Assembly (NCBI GenBank): GCA_023230175.1
Contig: JALNXV010000166.1
Location: forward strand, 1-7,645
Length of the DNA stretch: 7,645 bases
Source: Candidatus Cloacimonadota bacterium
Lineage (GTDB): Bacteria; Cloacimonadota; Cloacimonadia; Cloacimonadales; WRIO01
Direction: 5' to 3'
The position numbers were made by a program, and so were the translations under genes. This document shows, piece after piece, positions 1-4,769 of this stretch (positions are counted from its first letter, which is position 1; each line of letters begins with the position of its first letter). Under the pieces are notes generated by a model. The model was given only the letters and a program-made list of their open reading frames with translations. It made no database searches and had not been told where the DNA came from.

Positions 1-54
1 TGCAAGCATCTTTTTTGTACGTGTTATTTGTTGTGCGAGCATCCTTGCTTGCAC
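1..54 (-). repeat. Reverse-oriented 33-bp-period tandem repeat, at window edge
   Basis: Positions 34-54 match the reverse complement of the repeat unit at 880-945 at 20 of 21 bases (core GTGCAAGCAAGGATGCTCGC on the minus strand). Positions 1-33 are a more degenerate copy in the same phase: the first ten bases match exactly and about 20 of 33 match overall. The 33-nt offset between the two copies is the same as in the right-hand array. The array probably continues beyond the left edge of the window. Each unit core is itself a short palindrome (GCAAGC ... GCTTGC), so the copies could fold as small hairpins. Their mobility is unknown; they resemble REP-type extragenic elements. Confidence 0.6.
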
Positions 55-256
55 TAAAACTTTCTTAACGACAAGAATATTAATCTATTTTTTATGATTA
101 TCAATCTTGTAAAAAGCAAGATAAGAATTACTTATTTTGTATATTTATGTTTATAAATTAATATATATAAATTAAATAGTGCTTTGTTGATGTTTATCTT
201 TGTTTTGTAAAGTTATAATATTATGGTTTTATACCTGTTAACTACTTGAAATATAT

Positions 257-317
257 AGCATAGCTACAGGAGACCTACAGGAGATGCGATTTCCTGTAGG
301 TCTCCTGTAGCTATGCT
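257..317. repeat. 61-nt near-perfect hairpin
   Basis: The arms 257-282 and 292-317 are exact reverse complements over 26 bp. Pairing continues inward as one G-T and two A-T pairs around a three-base GCG loop, giving a 29-bp helix. Inside the left arm CTACAGGAGA occurs twice (264-273 and 275-284), an 11-nt-period direct repeat mirrored in the right arm, so slipped pairings are possible. The stem is much richer in G and C than the surrounding DNA. Neither side has the T-run of an intrinsic terminator, and the nearest gene starts about 750 bp away. It may be a small mobile palindrome or a structured transcript; function unknown. Confidence 0.85.
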
Positions 318-538
318 GTTATGTATAATCATTTTTCAAAACTATAACTAATTGTTTATCAGTAGTTTAGACATATTTATCATATTTATTTTACAATTAT
401 AATTAAAAACATAAAGCAAATATATTTTATAAGTTCTTTTTATTTGATAGATTTAATTTAAATTATTAAGTACTTTTCTATTTGTTCATAGCATTTTTTT
501 CTAAATATAAGTTTGATTATTATAAAAAGTAAAGATAG

Positions 539-563
539 GTGCAAGTAAGATGCTTGCACAACA
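539..563 (+). repeat. Isolated copy of the short palindromic repeat
   Basis: GTGCAAG (539-545) pairs with CTTGCAC (553-559) around a seven-base loop, followed by AACA. With one gap, this is the same core as the 880-945 units (GTGCAAGC...GATGCTTGC-TAACA), here as one copy in forward orientation. It marks the left end of the palindrome mosaic at 539-838. Confidence 0.6.
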
Positions 564-573
564 TTTTCGCCGG

Positions 574-657
574 CTCGAATCACACTCGTTTCGCTCACTG
601 CAAGTCAAGTTCGGCTTTGGACTTGACTTGCAATGAACGCAGTGAATGTGAGTCGAG
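574..657. repeat. 84-nt imperfect palindrome
   Basis: Positions 574-613 pair with 618-657. Of 40 opposed positions I count 35 paired (four as G-T) and five single-base mismatches, around a four-base loop. The inner part is a perfect 12-bp stem (599-610 TGCAAGTCAAGT with 621-632). Three of the five mismatches are C opposite A, the pattern expected when an originally perfect palindrome decays by transitions. It lies directly upstream of, and overlaps by two bases, the hairpin at 656-679, so the two look like modules of one composite repeat. No protein gene overlaps it credibly. Confidence 0.8.
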
Positions 658-701
658 GATGACAAAACGGTGTCATCCTAAACAAAGTGAAGAATCTCCT
701 C
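656..701 (+). repeat. GTCATCCT-type dispersed repeat with hairpin
   Basis: AGGATGACA (656-664) pairs with TGTCATCCT (671-679) around AAACGG. The right half then continues to 701 as a unit recurring at 2702-2733 with only a few differences (shared blocks TGTCATCCT, GTGAAG and ATCTCCTC). Near-identical 'GTCATCCTGAACGAAGTGAAGGATCTC'-like units are, from memory, frequent intergenic repeats in many environmental genomes and often give spurious peptides of the CHPxQSEESP type when translated, which happens here. Confidence 0.65.
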
Positions 702-774
702 TTTACTACTTTAGTGGCAAAAGGTTTATATCTCCAACTAAAGTGGATAAAATTATATGGGCGTTAATCTTAAT

Positions 775-796
775 CCACGGGGTAAAAAACCCGAGG
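775..796. repeat. Small GC-rich hairpin in the repeat mosaic
   Basis: CC-A-CGGG (775-781) faces CCCG-A-GG (790-796), with an A opposite A and an A-rich loop. The stem is short (six pairs with one internal mismatch). It is best read as one more palindromic module of the 539-838 mosaic. It lacks a trailing T-run, so I do not call it a terminator. Confidence 0.4.
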
Positions 797-817
797 CTAA
801 GAATTTAAATCAATGTT

Positions 818-838
818 CTACAAGCTTCCAGCTTGTAG
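818..838. repeat. Perfect 9-bp hairpin, also dispersed
   Basis: CTACAAGCT (818-826) pairs exactly with AGCTTGTAG (830-838) around TCC. The left part with its flank (811-829) recurs in inverted orientation at 2855-2873 with one difference over 19 bases. There is no T-run after it. Confidence 0.6.
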
Positions 839-879
839 TTTCATAAAATATTGAATACCTATTGCTTAAGGTTTTGAGT

Positions 880-945
880 GCAAGCAGGGATGCTCGCATA
901 ACAGATTAAAGTGCAAGCAGGGATGCTTGCATAACAGACTAAAAT
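880..945 (+). repeat. Two exact-length 33-bp tandem repeats
   Basis: Units 880-912 and 913-945 abut and differ at two positions only (C/T within GATGCTCGC versus GATGCTTGC, and T/C near the end). A third, truncated start (ATGCAA, from 946) follows and then decays. Each unit begins with a palindromic core (GCAAGCAGGGATGCTTGC) followed by the spacer ATAACAGA-TAAA. There are no variable spacers, so this is not CRISPR. The array lies about 120 bp upstream of the first binding-protein gene and is the mirror image of the array at 1-54. Confidence 0.8.
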
Positions 946-1065
946 GCAATCAATAAAGTTAGTATAACAACATTATTTAATAGCTTTAAAAATAGATAAA
1001 ATAAATAATAATTTGTTTTTTTACTTTTCGATATTATCTTTTATATTAAAAATATAGGAGTATGT

Positions 1066-1815
1066 ATGAGAAAAAATATTTTATTGATAATAATGCTTTT
1101 AATCACAAGTTTTTTATTATCTGAAACATTAAGATTTGAGTGTGATTATTGGGCACCATTTAATGCTACACCTGATAGTGATGAACCCGGATTTCAAGTT
1201 GAAGTAACAAAAAAGATATTTGAAGATGCCGGATATGAAGTTGAATATGTATTAATTCCTTTTACGAGAGCTTTACAAAATGTTGCATCCGGAGCAGCTC
1301 ATGGAACTTTTGGTTTATATGATGCTGAAGCAGAAGCAAATAATTTATTATTACCCAAAAATAATTTAGGTGTTGGTAAGACATATTTCTATGTATTACA
1401 AGAGAGTAATTGGGGATATGATGGACTTTCTTCTCTTGAAAATCAGATGTTAGGTGTAATTCAAGATTATGGTTATGATGAGAGTGATGTTGATGAATAT
1501 ATTGAAGAAAATAAAAATACTTTAAAAGTTCAAGCAATGGCCGGAGATAATGGTTTAGAAACTAATATTAAGAAATTACTTGCCGGTCGTATAACAGTTA
1601 CTTTAGAAGATGAATCAGTAATGAATTGGCAATTAAAAAAGATGGGATTAACCGGTAAATTTAAAAAAGCCGGTATGTTAGATGAAGCATATAATTTATA
1701 TGTTGCTTTTACTCCTACTCGACCGGAACTTGTTGAGATTTTTGATAAAGGATATGAAAAGTTAGAAAAGAGTGGTGAACTTAAAAAGATTTTAGATAAG
1801 TATGGTGTTGAGTAG
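1066..1815 (+). CDS. Periplasmic solute-binding protein, SBP_bac_3 type (copy 1)
   Basis: Secreted substrate-binding protein of the family-3 (amino-acid/polar-solute) fold, 249 aa, the usual length. Residues 1-19 are a classic signal peptide (Arg/Lys start, hydrophobic LLIIMLLITSFLL core) with likely type I cleavage before ETLRFECDYW; there is no lipobox cysteine. The mature protein shows the N-terminal lobe pattern (PFN...EPGFQVEVTKKIFEDAG, about 31-56), then PFTRAL and HGTFGLY (65-85). The C-terminal lobe carries ITVTLEDESVMNW (176-188) and AFTPTRPEL (214-222). ATG 1066 is supported by AGGAG at 1056-1060, five bases upstream. It is the first of a tandem paralogous pair, about 61% identical ungapped to the next gene by hand count. 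No permease or ATPase gene is adjacent, so ligand and partner are unknown. A single cysteine (C26) is shared by both copies. Confidence 0.88.
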   Translation: MRKNILLIIMLLITSFLLSETLRFECDYWAPFNATPDSDEPGFQVEVTKKIFEDAGYEVEYVLIPFTRALQNVASGAAHGTFGLYDAEAEANNLLLPKNNLGVGKTYFYVLQESNWGYDGLSSLENQMLGVIQDYGYDESDVDEYIEENKNTLKVQAMAGDNGLETNIKKLLAGRITVTLEDESVMNWQLKKMGLTGKFKKAGMLDEAYNLYVAFTPTRPELVEIFDKGYEKLEKSGELKKILDKYGVE

Positions 1816-1831
1816 TATTTAATATAGTTTT

Positions 1832-1863
1832 AAAAAAGAACAGATAGTTATCTGTTCTTTTTT
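1832..1863 (+). terminator. Intrinsic terminator after binding-protein copy 1
   Basis: AGAACAGATA (1837-1846) pairs with TATCTGTTCT (1849-1858), extended by A-T pairs to a run of A on the left and T on the right (T1858-T1863). The A/T symmetry lets it act in both directions. It ends 31 bases before the ATG of the next gene in the same direction. Confidence 0.85.
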
Positions 1864-1894
1864 GGCTTATATTATGCTTTAATTTTTAAATATT

Positions 1895-2644
1895 ATGAAA
1901 AGAATATATTTTTTAGTTTTAATGATTTTAATTATGAGTTATGTTTGTGCTGAAACTTTAAGGTTTGAGTGTGATTATTGGGAACCTTATAATGCAGTTC
2001 CTAATAGTGATGAGCCGGGGTTTCAGGTTGAGATAACTAAGAGGATTTTTGAAGATGCCGGTTTTACTTTTGAATATAAGTTAGTGCCTTTTTCACGAGC
2101 ATTAAGAAATGTTCAAGAGGGTACCGCTCATGGTACATTCGGTCTTTACGAAAATGAAGCAAAATCTAATAATTTACTAATACCCAAAAATCATTTAAGT
2201 ATTGGTCAAACTTATTTTTATGTATTAAATGATGATGATTGGAAATATCAAGGTGTTGCTTCATTAAAGGAGAAGTTTTTGGGCGTAATTCAAAATTATG
2301 AATATGATGACGGACCTTTAGATGAGTATATAGCACTTAATAAGAATACCATAAGTGTCCAAGTAATTACCGGCGACAATGCCCTTGAGCGTAACATCTT
2401 AAAACTGATACATAGCCGTATAACTGTAACCTTAGAAGATGAGATTGTTATGAATTGGAAATTAAATAAAATGAATAAAAAACACTTAGTCAAAAAAGCC
2501 GGTGTTTTTAATGATTCGTATAAGGTTTATGTGGCTTTTACACCTACTCGACCGGAATTGATTAAGATTTTTGATGAAGGGTATGAAAAGATAAAAAATA
2601 ATGGTGAATTACAAAAGATACTTGATAAATATAATATTCCGTAA
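1895..2644 (+). CDS. Periplasmic solute-binding protein, SBP_bac_3 type (copy 2)
   Basis: Paralogue of the preceding gene with the same length (249 aa), alignable without gaps; I count 153 identical residues. Residues 1-19 are a signal peptide (Lys-Arg start, hydrophobic core) with likely type I cleavage after VCA, giving the same mature start ETLRFECDYW. C18 lies in the context SYVC, which is not a lipobox. Conserved blocks are SDEPGFQVE (38-46), AHGTFGLY (78-85), NLLxPKN (93-99), RITVTLEDE (175-183) and VAFTPTRPEL (213-222). Differences cluster in 112-128, 134-148 and 194-211, as expected if ligand or partner surfaces diverged. The ATG has no visible Shine-Dalgarno (the upstream bases are TTTTTAAATATT), unlike most genes here. 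It lies just after a terminator, so it needs readthrough or a very short promoter and leader. No transporter genes are adjacent. Confidence 0.87.
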   Translation: MKRIYFLVLMILIMSYVCAETLRFECDYWEPYNAVPNSDEPGFQVEITKRIFEDAGFTFEYKLVPFSRALRNVQEGTAHGTFGLYENEAKSNNLLIPKNHLSIGQTYFYVLNDDDWKYQGVASLKEKFLGVIQNYEYDDGPLDEYIALNKNTISVQVITGDNALERNILKLIHSRITVTLEDEIVMNWKLNKMNKKHLVKKAGVFNDSYKVYVAFTPTRPELIKIFDEGYEKIKNNGELQKILDKYNIP

Positions 2645-2701
2645 AAGGATATGGGAGATTGTTGAATGTTCATAAGGGTAAACAAATTTTCGAAGATAAT
2701 T

Positions 2702-2797
2702 TGTCATCCTGAACGTTAGTGAAGGATCTCCTCGATTTATTTAAAATACTATAAATCAATAAGTTGAGATTATTCACTTCGTTCAGAATGATAGACA
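2702..2797. repeat. Inverted pair of GTCATCCT-type repeats
   Basis: The unit at 2702-2733 (TGTCATCCTGAAC...GTGAAGGATCTCCTC) is the same family as 671-701. An inverted partner at 2766-2797 (GAGAT..TTCACTTCGTTCAG.ATGA) faces it. Between them GATTTAT (2734-2740) pairs with ATAAATC (2751-2757), so the whole 96 nt can fold as one long, imperfect hairpin. It sits in the gap between two convergent genes, a usual place for such elements. A MITE-like or REP-like origin is inferred; no transposase is present. Confidence 0.65.
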
Positions 2798-2854
2798 TAA
2801 CGAGCCGTCAAGTTACCCTATTTGAAACTTTTTTCCTATTTTGAGATAGTCTTC

Positions 2855-2873
2855 GGAAGCTTGTAGAACAATG
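2855..2873 (-). repeat. Inverted copy of the 811-829 repeat
   Basis: GGAAGCTTGTAGAACA (2855-2870) is the exact reverse complement of 814-829, and 18 of 19 bases match over 811-829. It lies 12 bases beyond the stop codon of the HD-family gene and has no T-run, so it is not a typical terminator. Confidence 0.55.
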
Positions 2874-2884
2874 TTTGATATTAA

Positions 2885-3469
2885 TCAACAGTTTTGAGAA
2901 GCTTGTTTAATAATATCTAAGGCGTGCTTTTTGATTTTATCTAAGTTAAAACTATTTAATGCAGATTGTTTAAACACGGACAAGTCTTCAGTGCTTATTT
3001 TTTCATAGATAAGAGATTGCAGAAGCATATCGAGTTTATCAATATCTTTGACAAAGATACTTTCATTTGATTGACGGCTTTCAAATTCATTCCAAAGTTC
3101 AATCCAATAATCTCCGTTATGAAAATGAGTGAATATCTTTGATATTGCTTGTTTTTCAAGACTAAATTTATCTTTTTGGTTAGTTGTGTCATTTGGAGTT
3201 ATATCGCCTATTATAGCTTCAGCAAGGTCATGAATTAAGCACATTTTGATTACCTTTTGGTTATCAAGTTCCGGGAATTCATTTAAAAGATATATAGCAA
3301 GCATTGTCATACTAAAACTATGTTCAGCTACAGTTTCACAGATGTCTTTAGATATTTTTGCTTGCAACCATCCTTGTCTGAATAAAGATTTTAACTCAGA
3401 TAAGATTAAGTAAAATGAGAAAAGATTATTAGTATTTAATGGTTCAAGTAAATTATACTTTTTTATCAT
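2885..3469 (-). CDS. HD-domain phosphohydrolase, HDDC2/YfbR-like
   Basis: Predicted cytoplasmic metal-dependent phosphohydrolase of the HD superfamily (HD_3), 194 aa, normal for the group. The family signature is clear: LKSLFRQGW (26-34), ETVAEHSFSM (45-54, metal ligand H50), CLIHDLAEAIIGDITPND (77-94, H80/D81), and KDIDKLDM (141-148), which supplies the last metal-binding aspartate. Characterised relatives (E. coli YfbR, eukaryotic HDDC2/YGK1 type) remove the 5'-phosphate from deoxynucleoside monophosphates, so 5'-deoxynucleotidase is the best guess; substrate is not provable here. The start ATG overlaps the stop of the upstream phosphatase as ATGA (3466-3469), so it is the second gene of a translationally coupled pair. 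The downstream gap holds repeats and no obvious terminator. Confidence 0.85.
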   Translation of the reverse strand: MIKKYNLLEPLNTNNLFSFYLILSELKSLFRQGWLQAKISKDICETVAEHSFSMTMLAIYLLNEFPELDNQKVIKMCLIHDLAEAIIGDITPNDTTNQKDKFSLEKQAISKIFTHFHNGDYWIELWNEFESRQSNESIFVKDIDKLDMLLQSLIYEKISTEDLSVFKQSALNSFNLDKIKKHALDIIKQASQNC

Positions 3470-4239
3470 AAGATGTTTTGAATAGTTTTAAGTAGGATTG
3501 GTTGGATGTTTTTTGAGCCTGCAATAATTAATTTGTCCTCAAATCTCCATTCGTTTTTTTCAATATTTGAGACAATTCCCCCGGCTTCAGTAATTAATAA
3601 TATTCCGGCACATACATCCCATGGATTTAAAAACCATTCCCAAAAGCCATCATAAACACCCTTAGCCACATAAGCCAAGTCTAATGCTGCACTTCCCGGT
3701 CTTCTAATACCATGAACTTGTGGTAATATGTTTTCAAAAAATCTGATATTGTTTTCTTTAGCTGAGTTAAAATTATAAGCAAATCCGGTTGCAAGTAAAG
3801 TTTTACTAAAATCAGTTTCGGTATTTACTGTAATTTTGCTTTCATTTAGATACGCTCCTTGATTTTTAGAAGCAAAAAAGAATTCATTTAAAATGGGATT
3901 ATAAACTATTCCGTATTTTAGTTCATTATCAACTTGTAATGCAACTGATATGCAAGCAAAAGGGAATTTATGCACAAAATTAGTTGTTCCGTCAATAGGG
4001 TCAATTATCCATACATATTTGGATTTTTTAAATGCAGAATCTGTTTCTTCAGATAGAAATTGACTTTCAGGAATTAACTGAGATAATTTTTGTTTAAGAA
4101 AAAGTTCAATTTTTTTATCTGTTTCAGTGACTAAGTCAAAGGAATTGCTTTTAGTTTTAACTATTTTACTTTTATCGAAGGCAATAGAAAATATATCTCC
4201 GGCTTCTTTAATATATTTAATTATTTTTTCTTCAAGCAT
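3466..4239 (-). CDS. Inositol-monophosphatase-family phosphatase
   Basis: Member of the Mg2+-dependent, lithium-sensitive phosphatase family (IMPase/SuhB/CysQ/HisN-like), 257 aa, normal length. The active site is complete: DLVTETD (35-41), LSEET (62-66), WIIDPIDGTTNFVH (77-90, metal ligands D80 and D83), GSAALDLAYVAKG (182-194) and NPWDVCAG (205-212, D208). Likely activity is hydrolysis of a phosphomonoester such as inositol-1-phosphate, with histidinol-phosphate, PAP or NADP as possible alternatives; the motifs do not decide. ATG 4239 is preceded by AGGAG (4245-4249 on the plus strand reads CTCCT) at five bases. A strong terminator ends only 18 bases upstream of this ATG. It overlaps the HD phosphohydrolase gene by four bases, implying co-translation. 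Confidence 0.92.
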   Translation of the reverse strand: MLEEKIIKYIKEAGDIFSIAFDKSKIVKTKSNSFDLVTETDKKIELFLKQKLSQLIPESQFLSEETDSAFKKSKYVWIIDPIDGTTNFVHKFPFACISVALQVDNELKYGIVYNPILNEFFFASKNQGAYLNESKITVNTETDFSKTLLATGFAYNFNSAKENNIRFFENILPQVHGIRRPGSAALDLAYVAKGVYDGFWEWFLNPWDVCAGILLITEAGGIVSNIEKNEWRFEDKLIIAGSKNIQPILLKTIQNIL

Positions 4240-4257
4240 ATTTTCTCCTGTTGGGTT

Positions 4258-4285
4258 AAAAAAAAGACCGACATTTGTCGGTCTT
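4258..4285 (-). terminator. Intrinsic terminator after the DUF1292 gene
   Basis: Read on the minus strand, AAGACCGACA pairs with TGTCGGTCTT (10 bp, tiny loop) and ends in eight U. It follows the DUF1292 stop codon by 16 bases and precedes the phosphatase ATG by 18 bases, with that gene's Shine-Dalgarno inside the remaining leader. Strong stem and U-run, so high confidence as a terminator for the minus strand. Confidence 0.9.
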
Positions 4286-4301
4286 AGATTACATAAAAGT
4301 T

Positions 4302-4643
4302 TTATTTTTCGTCTTCATCTTCATCATCAAATTCATCAAAGAAATTATTATTGTCAAAGTATTCTTCAAAAGCATCAACAACTTTTTCAAATTCTTTTTC
4401 GTCTTCGATGTTTAGTAATTCAATTTCTTCGCCATGTTCAACACAGCCGTACACTAAATATTCATCTTTTTCAAAAGGTAATAAAGCAATGTAAGTTTTT
4501 CCTTCAAAGTCAAGCACTTTCAAAATTTCACATTCTTCAGTAGTCCCGTCTTCTAACTCTAAAGTAAGAGTCATTATTTCATCATGATCTTCACCACAAT
4601 CACAACCGGGTTTACAATCCATATCATTGTTATAATATTTCAT
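4302..4643 (-). CDS. DUF1292 family protein with Cys-rich N-terminus
   Basis: Small acidic cytoplasmic protein (113 aa) matching the DUF1292 (YrzB-like) pattern: TLTLELEDGTTEECEIL (25-41), GKTYIALLPFE (48-58), IELLNIEDEKEFEKVVDAFEEY (74-95). The family has no established biochemical role. The N-terminus carries C10-x3-C14-x-C16 followed by H20 in acidic sequence, reminiscent of the Cys/His-rich starts of Firmicutes relatives and possibly metal-binding. The tail after residue 95 is almost entirely Asp, Glu, Asn and Phe. ATG 4643 has GGAG seven bases upstream (CTCC at 4651-4654 on the plus strand). The 126-bp gap from the kinase stop contains a 6-bp hairpin (4665-4682) and T/A runs but no convincing promoter or terminator. 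It is terminated by its own hairpin and so is mostly monocistronic. Confidence 0.8.
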   Translation of the reverse strand: MKYYNNDMDCKPGCDCGEDHDEIMTLTLELEDGTTEECEILKVLDFEGKTYIALLPFEKDEYLVYGCVEHGEEIELLNIEDEKEFEKVVDAFEEYFDNNNFFDEFDDEDEDEK

Positions 4644-4769
4644 AATTTAACTCCAAATAATTATTAGATATTTTCATCTAAATGACGAATAAAAAAAGAG
4701 CTTAATTTTAGCAAGAAGTTTTTTGTTTTTTTTAATTAATAAATTTTTGATTTTGGATATCTTGGTGAT

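Larger units (their letters stand above)
1..1065. other. Gene-free, repeat-rich left region
   Basis: This stretch of just over 1 kb carries no credible protein gene and no recognisable tRNA or rRNA. Four parts can be seen. Positions 1-54 hold reverse-oriented copies of a 33-bp-period repeat. Positions 257-317 form a 61-nt hairpin. Positions 539-838 are a mosaic of palindromic modules, visibly richer in G and C than their surroundings. Positions 880-945 hold two forward copies of the 33-bp repeat. The segments 56-256, 318-538 and 946-1050 are simple AT-rich sequence in which I see nothing. The last part (about 1010-1065) must contain the promoter and leader of the first binding-protein gene, but no convincing -35/-10 pair stands out in such T-rich sequence. 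Confidence 0.8.

Noticed and set aside
257..317. Intrinsic terminator
   Set aside because: The stem is strong but neither strand has a T-run after it and no gene ends nearby.
539..808. 89-codon plus-strand open frame
   Set aside because: It starts with GTG, runs entirely through palindromic repeats and encodes the CHPxQSEESP-type peptide typical of translated intergenic repeats; there is no ribosome site.
880..945. CRISPR-like array
   Set aside because: The repeats abut with no variable spacers, and the unit is a palindrome with constant tail; no cas genes.
1010..1055. Sigma-70 promoter (TTGTTT with TATCTT or TATATT)
   Set aside because: Spacings are poor (16 bases with a weak -10, or 23 bases), and such matches are expected by chance in this T/A-rich stretch.
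1262..1537. 91-codon minus-strand open frame inside binding-protein copy 1
   Set aside because: Antisense shadow of a clear gene, rich in His/Leu/Tyr as expected from reversed codons. The 65-codon one at 2296-2493 is rejected for the same reason.
4127..4543. 138-codon plus-strand open frame
   Set aside because: It lies antisense to the start of the IMPase-family gene and to the DUF1292 gene, and its composition is that of a mirror reading of acidic codons (Leu/Ser/His/Gln-rich).
4665..4736. Terminator for the kinase operon
   Set aside because: Only a 6-bp AT hairpin (4665-4682) and T/A runs are present; no stable stem precedes a U-run on the minus strand.
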